Assembly: GCF_000210295.1 (NCBI RefSeq)
Contig: NC_026744.1
Coordinates: 2,108,001 to 2,172,000 of the forward strand
Direction of reading: 5' to 3'
DNA from: Trypanosoma brucei gambiense DAL972
Lineage: Eukaryota > Euglenozoa > Kinetoplastea > Trypanosomatida > Trypanosomatidae
DNA length: 64,000 nucleotides
Positions within the stretch are counted from its first letter, which is position 1; each line of letters begins with the position of its first letter. The notes under the pieces were generated by a model that ran no database searches, was not told the origin of the DNA, and saw nothing but the letters and a program-made list of their open reading frames with translations. Positions 40,180-51,039 of the stretch are shown here, piece after piece. The position numbers and the translations under genes were made by a program.

Positions 40180-42822
40180 CTACCAAGGTATTTCCCTAAA
40201 ATCCTTGAAGAACTTTCCATATACTTTGCGATCACTATAAATGAGATCTAAGCACCGAGCAGCGGCATCGACCTCGTCCAAAGGACACAGCTGATGCTGG
40301 TCCGCGCGTCGCTCCTTTTTGGCCTTTGGTGATTCATCTGTAATCCAACCCGTGTCTACGGAGTTCATATAAATTCCATCTTGAGCATAATCCTCACCAC
40401 TAGTTCTCGTCATCATATTGAGAGCCGCCTTTGCCATGTTTGTGTGAGGATGTGTCACCTGCTTGAACCGGTAGAACTGTCCTTCCATAGCGGAAACGTT
40501 GATGATGAAGCGTGGCTCATCCGCCACCGGATCACCAGTACGGTTTAGGAGTGCGGGTTTAAGCTTACTGTTGATGATAAAGGGTGAGAGAGCATTTATG
40601 GCCATAACCTCTGCTGCTTCGCTGCCTTGCACCTCTGCCAGTTTCATAACCCACGAGTTCGTCACGCGGTGGTCGCTCTCCTCAGCAGCCGTGTCGTAAC
40701 GATCAAAAACAGAAGATTTTGAGGAACCCACAACAAGAGGTGATCTCGCGATAGCAACCAGAACACCGCTGTGACCAGTTGCGTTGGTGTTATAGTAGGC
40801 CGTAGCGTCACCTGTGGTAATCCTCTCGTCCAGAAAAGGTTGCTGCTGAGGGTGATGTTCAATATGCAGCGGCTCTCCAATCGTTACCGACGAGTGACTA
40901 AGAAAATACTGGTGCCACTCCCTGGATGCCGCGTCCTCGTATAGTGTCTTGTGCAGGTCTAGAGGGGGATGCGATTCCACATGCCGTAAATGCTTCGTGT
41001 ACTCCCTCGTTCGCGCGATTGTCTGCGCAGCGTTGTTGATTATCGCAAATAACTTCCCAAACTTCTGCATTACAAAGGCACAGAACTGAGTGACCAGCCA
41101 CATGTCACGCAGGTCCAGCGAAAAGAGATGAAGCCGGTGCGCCCACACACAGTAGTCCGCCTCTCTTTGAAACCGTGCCACTGCCTCATGAGCAAAGCGA
41201 GTGGTGCCTATTAATTCCGCACCACACCTCAGAAGGGAAAGTGCCATGGCAAAGCCGATTTTAATGCGGCAACCCGTGAGCAGCACAACCTTTCCCCGCA
41301 AATCCCGAGTCATCAAACGCTTGTTGAAGTTATACTCGCCACACAAGTGGCACATACTGTAATAATACGGGTGCAACTTATCATACCGCACACGACAGGT
41401 GTGGCATGCAATGGTTCGACTAAGCTGCAGTGCTTCATCACAAGGTATAGGACGACCGGCCACATACTGTTGTATATCTTGGAAGACAGAAAAACTGTCG
41501 GGTTCCTCATCATCCGACACCGGTGGCCGTGTTGGAAAATCGGAAGGTGACTCCCCCAATTCACGGTAACGTCGCTTACTGTACAACCTACGAGCTATAA
41601 ATAAGTTGAGGGACGCATCAACTGACCACTGAACACCGCTTCCATTTCCACCTGCCTTTGCGTCGGGGCTGGTGAGCGTGCCAACACTGTCGTTGGTCAC
41701 GAACAGATCAATTGGTTCCCCCCGACTAACTGCACGTTCAAACACGTGAAGGGCATCTGTTACGGGAAGGTTATGTTTTAATGCCTTTACCACATCAACA
41801 GATGCACGATCCAACGTACCGCAATTACGGAGGCAGGTAAGGTCTCGCATTGCCCCTGAATCGGCCACAACTATGTCCTCATCAGAAGGAATACCGCTCA
41901 CGAGTTCACCAGCTTTTTTTCCCCCACAATCACGATTATTGCTGCCCCCACTGATGCCATTCATGTTTTCGTCATCATTGTCATCGTTTCCCCCAAGCGT
42001 GAAGAGTTCACCGCAGAGTCTTGCAATCCGAAGCTTTATCGTTGCTGTATACATCTCCTGCTGCAACAAATCAGTTCCCGGTGGTGCGGAACCACCAATA
42101 AGAACGGGGGGCATTTGCGTCCCAAACGAATGCGGTAAGTAGCGGTAAACCTGAGCCACAAGATGTGAGGCAGCAGCCCAATCCATCGCAGCGGAACCCG
42201 CAGTGTACATTGCTTCAAGACGTATAATATTCTCAAACGCACCAATTTGTGATATTATCTGACGATCGCGGGTGGACAAGCCGTCATGGCAATCCTCACT
42301 CCTTCTAGCGCCTTGCCCGTCAACGGTATCCGCAGGACCGCTCACACGGTCACGAATAAGCGACACAACCCGATCAGATCCCTCATTTTCCTGCTGCTGA
42401 AGGAGACAGAGAGCCTCCTCCCTTTCACGCTTCATTTCGGTGCGACGAATCGCTTCAATGTCTTGCATACGTTTATAACGCTTACGATAACTCTTCTCCT
42501 CATTCATAATAGCCTTGTACACGTCACGGTTCTCACGCTTTGTCTTGCGGTCTCGTGTAATCATCGTGTACAGTCTGCTCTCGTGCAGGTACGGATCCCC
42601 GACAAAAAGTGATGGATCGTGAAAAAGGGTACGAACAACTTTTGTTGCAGCATGAAGCTCATCCAATGTAAACCCCCAACGCGCCTCACGTGCCGCTAAC
42701 GTCATTTCCTCTCCTGCCGCCTCCTGTGGTAAAGACTTTCCCTCATCCCCGTCACTCATTGAGTCAACCTCCGGGGACGGTTTACCACCGATTACCTTGC
42801 GATATTCAACAAGCAAAACCAA
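40180..42822 (-). CDS. SDR-family oxidoreductase with long N-terminal extension and zinc-ribbon-like motif
   Basis: 880 aa. The C-terminal part (about 508-880) is a short-chain dehydrogenase: Rossmann start GKVVLLTGCRIKIGFAMA (TGxxxxIG at 516-523), the NNAA motif at 596-599, and the catalytic serine in NVSAMEG (S777). The family lysine is K798 in HTNMAKAAL. The usual tyrosine four residues before it is Thr (T794). Just before the SDR is a CxxC-x14-CxxC motif (C473, C476, C491, C494), probably a zinc ribbon. Residues 1-460 are charged, partly helical and unrecognised. The SDR is interrupted by an insertion of about 90 residues (615-715). Cofactor is presumably NAD(P). Another in-frame Met at residue 22 is a possible start. 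Confidence 0.85.
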   Translation of the reverse strand: MVLLVEYRKVIGGKPSPEVDSMSDGDEGKSLPQEAAGEEMTLAAREARWGFTLDELHAATKVVRTLFHDPSLFVGDPYLHESRLYTMITRDRKTKRENRDVYKAIMNEEKSYRKRYKRMQDIEAIRRTEMKREREEALCLLQQQENEGSDRVVSLIRDRVSGPADTVDGQGARRSEDCHDGLSTRDRQIISQIGAFENIIRLEAMYTAGSAAMDWAAASHLVAQVYRYLPHSFGTQMPPVLIGGSAPPGTDLLQQEMYTATIKLRIARLCGELFTLGGNDDNDDENMNGISGGSNNRDCGGKKAGELVSGIPSDEDIVVADSGAMRDLTCLRNCGTLDRASVDVVKALKHNLPVTDALHVFERAVSRGEPIDLFVTNDSVGTLTSPDAKAGGNGSGVQWSVDASLNLFIARRLYSKRRYRELGESPSDFPTRPPVSDDEEPDSFSVFQDIQQYVAGRPIPCDEALQLSRTIACHTCRVRYDKLHPYYYSMCHLCGEYNFNKRLMTRDLRGKVVLLTGCRIKIGFAMALSLLRCGAELIGTTRFAHEAVARFQREADYCVWAHRLHLFSLDLRDMWLVTQFCAFVMQKFGKLFAIINNAAQTIARTREYTKHLRHVESHPPLDLHKTLYEDAASREWHQYFLSHSSVTIGEPLHIEHHPQQQPFLDERITTGDATAYYNTNATGHSGVLVAIARSPLVVGSSKSSVFDRYDTAAEESDHRVTNSWVMKLAEVQGSEAAEVMAINALSPFIINSKLKPALLNRTGDPVADEPRFIINVSAMEGQFYRFKQVTHPHTNMAKAALNMMTRTSGEDYAQDGIYMNSVDTGWITDESPKAKKERRADQHQLCPLDEVDAAARCLDLIYSDRKVYGKFFKDFREIPW

Positions 42823-43481
42823 AAGGAAGAAGTGGGCGATATCCGGCGAAAGAAATAAGTAGAAGCCAAAATAAGATACAGAGAAGTTGTTCAGGCAGAG
42901 AGAGAAAGAATAACCAGAAACAGCGACTGTCCTTCGGCGTTAATCCACCTATAGGCGTTAAGGACTCCGTTATTTTATCGTTTCACTTACTCAACCGTTT
43001 ATACACACACGCGCAGCTGCAGAATGAATGCAACCGTGCAGTGCCCTTTTTTGACTCATTATTTTTCCCCGGACGATGCACATTTCATACGTAAATAAAG
43101 TAGCGAATCACTTTACACTTGATGGAAGATCTGCACAAACATAACAAACCCTCACCAAAAAGCTCTGTCTGCTTGATACCGCCACGAGGTCGCGAAGGGT
43201 TGCAGTGGACTAAGAAAAAAAAAAAAAGATGAAACGAAGGGGAAAAAGTAAAACCGACAAACATTTGCCGACTGCCACCAAATGCCTCCTAATCTGAATC
43301 GAAGCGATACGCCGCATCAAATTACTGAGCCCACAACATGTTATTCCCTTCCTTGATCACAACAACCATTCCGCTCACAAACACGCCTGGCAAATGAAGT
43401 GCCCCCGTTGACCAACAAAACAACAGCGAAGACATCATCACATCGGCTCCCGCTAGCCACTACCTCCATACTTCTTTAACA
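42823..43481. other. Intergenic region, no gene seen
   Basis: About 0.66 kb between the ARM-like and SDR genes. It contains an A run at 43215-43227. No gene or motif is recognised. Confidence 0.5.
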
Positions 43482-44741
43482 TTACATGCCGCCACCCATC
43501 ATTGCCGCTAAATCCATTCCCCCTCCCATACCCATATTTTCCAACATCATCTGTTGCATCATTTGATTCTGCCGCATCTGTTGCAGCTGCTTTCGCCTTG
43601 CTTCTTCATCCGCCATGCGGCGCTCCGCGATCTGCGAACGGTAACGCTCCAAATACCTTTGCACCTTGCTTGTGCACTGTGGTACATGCGATAGAAGTTG
43701 CACGAGCACCTCAGCACGATCCCGCAGGACCTTGTCTGACGCACGGCACCAAATTTCGAACATGGTGGAAATTATGTCTGTCTTTTCCGCCACGTTATGG
43801 AAAAACTTCGGCCCTTCTTTGCTGTCGAACATAACCAACAGAATTGAAAGAACGGAATTGATTATACGTGGATCACTTGTTGCGGAAAAGTTTTCGGCTA
43901 GCCGGCAGAGGTTTTCCTCCTCTGCCAACTCTGCGTGGCCTATGCCCGATCGAGCGAGGTAGCGGATCGTCATGATGCAATGTTCCGCAACACCCTGATT
44001 GTTATGCTGGAGAAGGCGCAAGAAATACGAAATTCCGCTGTGCCCATCAAGTCCGCGCCCAATCACAACAGCACCAGCGCGTAGTGCACAGACATTTGCA
44101 AATATGCCTGTAAGGGAGCTGAGGAGCACAATTGAGCTCTGTGGATTCAGCACACGGAGCATCTTCACGGTTGCTGGAATGCGAGCCAACGCATAAGCTC
44201 CCTCTGACCCGACAGAGACATCCGTGTCGAGTATAACCTCCGAATCGTCTACACGCGTGAGTGTGTGCAAAACCTCCGCCGTCTCTTCGAGAAGTGGTTG
44301 CAACCCCTGTCGGTGTGCCTCGCTCAGTGTCGTAAGAAGAGTACGATAACCGCCCAACATGTACAACTTTCGATGGCCCGCTGCGTCGGCGCCGAAAATG
44401 ACAACAAGTGCCTTGATCGCCGCTCTTACAACAGTCGCGTTGGAGCCATCTTTCTGCAAGGCGGCGAGACGCACAAGTGTGGAGCCATGTCTTTCAGCAG
44501 AGAGGCGAGTCATACCTTTCTTCTGGGCGGATTCTTCCTTTATTTTGGAAACGATTTTGGCAATGGCAGTCTCGCTCTCACATCCCGTCTGAGCCGTACT
44601 AATTGCTTTGAAGTCAGCATCCAGTGATGATAGAAGGTCGTACCGCTCGTGGTAAAGTGAAAATAGAGAGGCGAAGGAGAGGGCCGCGACACCTCCACGG
44701 AAGAGGAACTTCCAAATTTCTGGGTTGATCGGCGACTCCAT
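43482..44741 (-). CDS. Armadillo-like repeat protein with N-terminal membrane anchor and Met-rich tail
   Basis: 419 aa from the Met of MESPINPEIWK (44741). An upstream in-frame Met at 44810 would add 23 basic residues and is less likely. A hydrophobic segment near residues 10-28 (FLFRGGVAALSFASLFSLY) could be a membrane anchor or signal anchor. Residues about 45-360 are helical, with the hydrophobic pattern of ARM/HEAT repeats. The last 40 residues form a charged helix passing into a Met/Gln/Gly-rich end (QMMQQMMLENMGMGGG and on). No named family is certain. The layout suggests an organelle-membrane-anchored scaffold or cochaperone-like protein facing the cytosol. Confidence 0.75.
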   Translation of the reverse strand: MESPINPEIWKFLFRGGVAALSFASLFSLYHERYDLLSSLDADFKAISTAQTGCESETAIAKIVSKIKEESAQKKGMTRLSAERHGSTLVRLAALQKDGSNATVVRAAIKALVVIFGADAAGHRKLYMLGGYRTLLTTLSEAHRQGLQPLLEETAEVLHTLTRVDDSEVILDTDVSVGSEGAYALARIPATVKMLRVLNPQSSIVLLSSLTGIFANVCALRAGAVVIGRGLDGHSGISYFLRLLQHNNQGVAEHCIMTIRYLARSGIGHAELAEEENLCRLAENFSATSDPRIINSVLSILLVMFDSKEGPKFFHNVAEKTDIISTMFEIWCRASDKVLRDRAEVLVQLLSHVPQCTSKVQRYLERYRSQIAERRMADEEARRKQLQQMRQNQMMQQMMLENMGMGGGMDLAAMMGGGM

Positions 44742-44919
44742 ACCACACTTTATAACTTTCCCTCCTCCTATTTTGTTCTCGCCTCCCTTGCTCCTTTTCG
44801 ACAGCAACACGACAAGTTTACCGATTAATGATTACTCGTTATGTGACTAACTCACTCTTCTACTTGTGCGATAGTATTAACCACCCTTAGACACCAATAG
44901 GGGAAAATGGTATAAATAA

Positions 44920-44959
<40 letters not shown>

Positions 44960-45326
44960 GCAGTCAATCAAAAAAGACGCACAATACAAGTGAAAAAAAA
45001 AAAAATCAGTGTACCATGAGGTGTGTAACGAACCGAGTGCGCTGAGATATTGATGGTGAAAAGTGATAAGTGGCAGGTGATTGGGGGGAGGACTGTCGAT
45101 ATGTCTCATCCCTCACAGCCGCTTCGGATGTCGTCTGGCATATATCAAAAGTAAACAGACATATATATTCATGTAGCGAGCGCAGAAGCCGGAAAAGTGA
45201 ACTTGGATGCGGATAAAGCCTTGAACATGCTCCCTGAGGGAAACGAAGGATGGAAGGATAGAAAACACCGTATCATACCTCACTCCTGGCAGAGAACCAA
45301 TGCTTTGATCTGTGCATTTGTGGATG
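44742..45326. other. Intergenic region with (TA)n
   Basis: About 0.6 kb. A TA microsatellite spans 44924-44957 and an A run 44993-45004. The remainder is presumably the bS16m 3' UTR. Confidence 0.5.
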
Positions 45327-45893
45327 CTAAAGATACGGCGCCACCGGCCGCTCTGCAGCGCGTTCTTCCTCAGTCTTAACCATGCTATTCTCATAATTCA
45401 AATATTTTTCCCTGGCCATAACATCCTCATCTTTCCGGTTCGCAAGATAATATCGCATCAAACTTTCCTTGTCGAAGAGTGGCTTTGGCATAATTTTCGA
45501 GTTTTGCGTTAATGAAGGGGGAAGCAACCCCGCCTTCGCCAGAAGTGCCCATGGTTTCATCGACAATCGGCATCGCTTAACACCAAACCAATACTTAAAG
45601 GCATCGATATCCACCGTTGTTAACATAAACAAGTGACGGTCCTGTGCCACAGGGGTATCAGGGGACCAAAGAGACTTCTGCGGGTGTGGGCAGTGCTTTC
45701 CAAGATAATGCAGCAATCGAATATCGGAGTTGCGCCGCTTGTGTGTGTGCTCCACTACGAGATCGTACGACTGGAATTTCCATACAACATGATGTCCACG
45801 CATGCGAATGATCGGTGCCCCAGGCGCACCCCATAACTGTGGCGAGCGCCGCTTAATTACAGCCCTCGCAAGCACCGTTTCTGTCACTTGCAT
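45327..45893 (-). CDS. Mitochondrial small-subunit ribosomal protein bS16m
   Basis: 188 aa. The bS16 fold is recognisable between about residues 25 and 125. It runs from IIRMRGHHVVWKFQSYDLVVEHTHKR (in place of the bacterial IRL-RHG-K--P-Y-IVV---R) to IRLLHYLGKHCPHP (bacterial IE-LG-Y-P). Next is IDAFKYWFGVKRCRLSMKPWALLAKAGLLP, matching the bacterial region where a Trp precedes a GA--S--V--LL--AG pattern. The C-terminal 60 residues are a charged extension typical of kinetoplastid mitoribosomal proteins. Basic, acid-poor segments near the N-terminus fit mitochondrial targeting. bS16 binds 12S/9S-type small-subunit rRNA early in assembly. Confidence 0.82.
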   Translation of the reverse strand: MQVTETVLARAVIKRRSPQLWGAPGAPIIRMRGHHVVWKFQSYDLVVEHTHKRRNSDIRLLHYLGKHCPHPQKSLWSPDTPVAQDRHLFMLTTVDIDAFKYWFGVKRCRLSMKPWALLAKAGLLPPSLTQNSKIMPKPLFDKESLMRYYLANRKDEDVMAREKYLNYENSMVKTEEERAAERPVAPYL

Positions 45894-47391
45894 GTTGCAA
45901 CGTGTGTAACTTCCCAGAAGTTATGTTATGGAATGCCAAAGCACTTTAAACGGCACCAAAAAAAAAAGAAAAGAAAAAAGAAAGAGGCGAGACTGTGAGA
46001 GGAGAAGCGCTAAAGAACACGGAGGCTCAAAGGCGCGCGCTCAACCTGTCACTTCCTAATGCTGTGGGCACGATACCTCCCCTCTACCCTACAAAAAAAA
46101 AAAAAAAGATTCTTTTCTGTCTATAAAGTCGTTTTCAACTGGAAGGAAAATAAGGTTGAACAAAAACGAAGAAGAAGCAAAGTGGGGATGGTTTCTTTTT
46201 TTCTTTTTTTTTCCCACACCCATCGACAAGAGAAAAAAACATCACACACTTCACTTGAAGCAGAAAACTTCCAGTGGCAAGTTGCACTTCCCAAAGGTAC
46301 AAACCGAGTGAACGCGTACACGCAAGCACGAAAAAGCATGGGATGAAAGGTGCAACTCCTCCCTCTGCATACATTATGGTTGAACAGTAAACGGTGGTAC
46401 AAGTATATAAAGCGTACAGTAAATAGTTCAAGACACACCACATACTCTTTCACAAGGCAAAAAAGAGGGGGGAAAAAAAAAAGAGAACAAAAAAAAGCGG
46501 TTAAAATATTTTTTAAAAAAACGGATGGCAATACATCAGCCTCCATATATAAATATAAACGTATGCACACAGGTATTTGTATTTAAATGTGATTACATTA
46601 AGGGGCAATTACAGGGTAACCATAGACAAATTTGACTTTACCTGTGGTTTACTCTCGGTACAAGTAAAGAAGAAAAGCGAAGGAAAAAAAAAGGAAGAAG
46701 AAATTCCTCCTGACCTCAACACACGACAGTAACAATTAAGACGAAGACACTCCCAGTCACATCAACCGCCGCATAAATTTTTTGTAGTTAATTCTCCTTC
46801 TTCCCCTAATTTCCATCTTGAATCCTTTTTTATACGCATCGCTTAAAAAACAGCTTTTCGCCCAGGTCAAAGCATTAACCCTCAGTACGGGCTCAGTCAC
46901 AAATACAAATGGTGCTTGCGTCTCCCTCCTCCATCAGGAACCACATGAGTTCAAGAAAAAGGGGGAATTAAAAAAAAAATAATTGTCGGGTTAGAATTGG
47001 AAAGGGGAATTGAAAGCGGAGTGAGGTGGAAGGGAAGAAAAATGACCAACCTAATCGAATATGTACAAATAACACTTAAACAATTATATATAATAATATA
47101 CGTTGGGTACAATACAATGGCGTGATTGTTGAATCAAAGCAATAATACAAGAAATAAAAAAAAGAACAAAACATCACAGCCAGTGAAAGAAACAAAAACA
47201 CTACGAGACACAACCGCACACGCCAACAGGGTTACCTTTCTTATTTTTTGTTACGCCCCCTTTGGGGCTGTTTTGCTGTTACCGTCATTATTTCTTTTCT
47301 TTTCTTTTCTTTTTTTCTAAAATTTCTTTCGGAAAAAAAAAACCCCGTTTCTCCCCTGCCGTGTGTTGTTAATGTCGAGCTCACGGAACCT
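45894..47391. other. Intergenic region, 1.5 kb, low complexity
   Basis: A-rich on the plus strand, with homopolymers at 45958-45968, 46094-46107 and 46474-46484. It also has T/C-rich patches (46195-46212 and 47290-47320). No gene supported. Confidence 0.45.
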
Positions 47392-48111
47392 TCATACACG
47401 ACGCAGTCCCCGCCGCATACCGACAGCGAGCGCCAAATAACCCAAAACCCCCGGCGCAACTCCACCGAATCCGAGTTTTGTTGACACATGTCGCATTCGA
47501 TTCTCCACAAGATAACTTAAGTCGTCGGCATTTACCACACCATCACCATTGGCATCAGCAAGTTCTTTTACCTTTCGCTTGAAAGCCGCCTCCAGCAGCT
47601 GTTTCTCGATAAAATTCCTCTGCGCCAAAAATTGCAAACCGGTGTAGACGGTGGCTCCGGCCAGTGTAATGAAATATTTCCTCGCATACACGCGTCGAAT
47701 AACGCGACCGGTGAGGTATCCGGAGCCAATACCAACCAACCATTGACCAGCCCATGGAATTACCGTGTCGAGAGTGTCGCTGTTGTTACGAATTGCTCCT
47801 TTTAGTTTGCTTTCGTAAATGGTTTGAAGGTCCCGTGGCGTGACATGTCCATCACCATCGGCGTCCAGCGCCTTGACAAGTCCTTCCGACATGCGCCTTC
47901 CCGCATCGCTCTCCACAAACATGCGGACATCCTCATGGGAGGACATTCGGCCAATGAGTTTATCTTTCAAATCAAAAATGTAGTTGAAGAGCGGAAGTGT
48001 CTCATCTTGTTTGTGTGGCCTCCCAAATGTTGCAATGTAGTCGAGAGCATTTTCCAAATCTTTAGAATTTAACATTTTCTGCCGCTGTTGCTGGTGTTGT
48101 TCCGTCGCCAT
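47392..48111 (-). CDS. FUN14-like membrane protein with two EF-hands
   Basis: 239 aa from the Met of MATEQHQQQRQ (48111); an upstream Met at 48219 would add a Lys/Thr/Asn-rich tail encoded by the A/C-rich leader, so was not used. Two EF-hand loops are visible: DADGDGHVTPRD at 83-94 and DANGDGVVNADD at 186-197. Both have Asp instead of the usual Glu at loop position 12. Between and after them are segments resembling FUN14 (FUNDC1-type) proteins: GQWLVGIGSGYLTGRVIRRVYARKYFITLAGATVYTGLQFLA in the middle (121-163) and LGFGGVAPGVLGYLALAVGMRRG at the end. FUN14 proteins sit in the mitochondrial outer membrane. The second EF-hand therefore lies in the loop between the FUN14 helices. Calcium-dependent behaviour is an inference. 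Confidence 0.78.
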   Translation of the reverse strand: MATEQHQQQRQKMLNSKDLENALDYIATFGRPHKQDETLPLFNYIFDLKDKLIGRMSSHEDVRMFVESDAGRRMSEGLVKALDADGDGHVTPRDLQTIYESKLKGAIRNNSDTLDTVIPWAGQWLVGIGSGYLTGRVIRRVYARKYFITLAGATVYTGLQFLAQRNFIEKQLLEAAFKRKVKELADANGDGVVNADDLSYLVENRMRHVSTKLGFGGVAPGVLGYLALAVGMRRGLRRV

Positions 48112-48193
48112 TTTTTTTTTGTTTTTCGTTTGTTTGTTGCTTGTGTTGTTTTGTTTTGTTGTTGTTGTTGTTGTTGTTTTTTTTTTTTGCTTC
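48112..48193 (-). promoter_or_regulatory. A/C-rich leader with CAA repeats and probable spliced-leader acceptor
   Basis: On the minus strand a T run (48199-48206) is followed by ACTAG, giving an acceptor AG at 48195-48194. The predicted leader of about 82 bases is almost only A and C, with about six consecutive CAA units (48158-48176 region) and long A runs up to the start codon. The acceptor is inferred. Confidence 0.4.
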
Positions 48194-51039
48194 CTAGTAA
48201 AAAAAACTTCCACACGCACAAGTTATTCCACCCTTTTGGACCTCTGTTCCTTTTCTTTTTGTCTATGGATATGTTAATATGTATGGCCTTCAAAGGGGTC
48301 TTATGAAAGCAAAATAATAATAATAATAATAATAATGTTGCCTAAAACCTTGAGTTTCCTTCCTTTTTCCCTTAATTAATAATGTTTGCACTAATAACGC
48401 AGTAAGGAAGCTGAAGGGGTGTGCAATTGAGAAGATTGAGGGTAAAAGAGAAAAAGAGAAAAAGAAATATAATAACCCCGCGCATAAGCGTGAAGGACAA
48501 AGTGACTGGAAGGGAGAAGGAAAATAAAGAAAAGGAGTGTGAAAAGAGGGGAAATGAGAGGGGGAGGGGAGGAAATGAGAGGAACCGTTAAATAGAAGAT
48601 AGTGAAAGAACGTAGAAATTATTAGTATAAATAATAAAAAGAAACGTAAATTTATTAAATGCTCTTCGTGGTGGGTGAAAGGCTACCATCATGCTCAGGG
48701 ATCATGAAGAAAAGAAGCAGAGGGATTTTTTTTTTTGCGGCATACGTGTGTTTGTGTTTTTTTCGTAATGTGGGGAAGTGGCGGGAATTTGTTGTTTTTT
48801 TTTTTTAAAAAAGAAAAAGAAAAACAGAAAGAGGAATGAAGCGCGTTGGAGGGGGGGGTGACGGGCACAAGTGGTAATGAACAGCTACATCCCCACAGTT
48901 CAATAAACTCGTTTAATGTTGAACGGAGAATAATGAATGGTAAAAACAAACAAACAAACAACAACGAAAAATAGAAGAAAAAGACGGAACAAAAATGAAT
49001 ATCGAAGCCCATGGCTTATCTCCACAATACGCAAATATATAAATATATAAATATATTTACATGTATTTATTGACTCCCTCCCCACACACACCTTCCTCCG
49101 TACCTCTGTACGCAAAGAAAAGAAAAAAAAAGAAAAAATGCGAATGACCGCAGCCATCCACAACTCAAGTGAATGACGAAACAAACGAAAAATAATTCCT
49201 CCACTGGGGTTTGCCACCACTCGCAACCCGCTAGTCTCCCAACCACAATAAATGGAAACAATAGTAAGTGCAATGAGTAGAAAAAACAAAAAAACAAAAA
49301 ACAAAAAACACACGAATTGCAATTAAAAAAAAAACGACCAAAAAAGCGGGTAAAACAGGGGAGGATGGAAAGAAAGAGTTTAAGTGCCTCCTGCACTCCT
49401 TTTTTTCATTTATTTCCTTTTGGATTTTTTTTTCGTTTATTCAACGGTACAAACCGAAATATCTGTGTATTATTAGTTACTTTTTGTTCTCCTAAACCTA
49501 CACTCTCAAACCAAGCAAACAAACACAAACACAAACACACACATATGTACATGAATTAATAACAATAACAATAATAATAATAATAGCACTCTGTTTTGTT
49601 GTGCATATTATATGTATGATGTATAACATATTTTCTCAAACAAAACAAAACAAAACAAAACACTTCAAGCAGTATCCTAAGCGCAAATTTTTTATAAAAA
49701 AACGCCCGTAAAACCGAAAAAAAAAACAAAACAAAGGGGAAGGGGAAGGGGAAGGGGGGTGGGTGAATACCACCGGCATTGCCAGGTTGAATCAGTACCT
49801 CAAGCAACAGTTTGTGATGTATTAATTCAAATATTCGTGCGTGAAGCGTATAATCGAGTTTCTGGACACGCAAGCGGTGGGAATATGCAACAGAAAAGAT
49901 AAAAAAGAAAAAAAAAGAAAAAAGTGGTGTGGCATATAACGCAGTGAAACGGTACAGCAAAAACAGAAGGAATCGCATGAGGCATTGAACAAAAGTAGAA
50001 AAGGAAACAAAAGAATGAAACGAATTATTCGGCAACGCGAGTTTGAGTAAAATGAAGAGATAATAACAAGTGGTTAACAGCTCGCCTCCCCTCCTCCTAT
50101 ACATACATAAACACATGTGCCTTTCCCCCAAAAACCTTCTCAAAAAAGTAAGAAACGAAAAAAAAAAAACGTAAGAAGAAAAAAAAACACACCGAAAACG
50201 AGTGAGGAACAAAAAAAAAACATCAAAGTAAATTTTAAAAAAAGAAAAAAGAAAAAAGAAAAGACAAGCGGAACTCCAAAAGGTCCATTATTTCTCCTCC
50301 TCCGTCCCACCGGAACGCACCATTTGCAACAACAACAACCAAAAAAAAAAAAGAAAAATGAAACAAATAATGAGCCGCTCTCATGCAAGAGATAAAAAAA
50401 GGAGACGGGGGAGGTCGTATAAACAAGAGTTCGAAAAGAAACTAAAACGAACAAAAAGAAAAAAAGAAAACAAAAGAAGATACATGCGGTTATTAACAAC
50501 TTGTCCCGAAGTACGTCCCGCAATATTTCAACATTTGGCCCCAGTTTGGATAATTTCATCAGACAATTTCATTACCGAGCTCCTCATGACTAAATTGACC
50601 CAATGCAATTCTCATTATTATTTTATTATTTTGCTCTTTGTTGTTTTTTTTTGTCGACTTTCTTCACAACCTCAAAACTGTGAAATTCAAAGTGATCACT
50701 GTTGTTTGTTTTTCTTTGTTTATTGTACCCATGTGAGAAGTACCAAATAAAACAATGAAAGCAACAACCCCAGCAATAATAGTAATTAGTAATGAGAAAA
50801 ACAGGAGAGATAATAAAAGAACTTTGAAAAAAAAAGAAAGAGAGAAATAAATACAACAAACGAAACACAACATCAATAAGAAGTAACAATAAATATAATA
50901 ATTATTATAATAATGGTAATAATGATGATAACAACAACAACAGCAACAAATGGCCTAAAGGAGGTATCACAGAGCTAACAACTTCCATGCCCCATCCAGA
51001 AACAACTGCCAACTTTGGGCCACATAATGCAAAAGAAAG

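Noticed and set aside
49556..50559. Phe/Leu-rich frames suggestive of membrane proteins
   Set aside because: They are translated T-rich tracts without helical periodicity or family resemblance.
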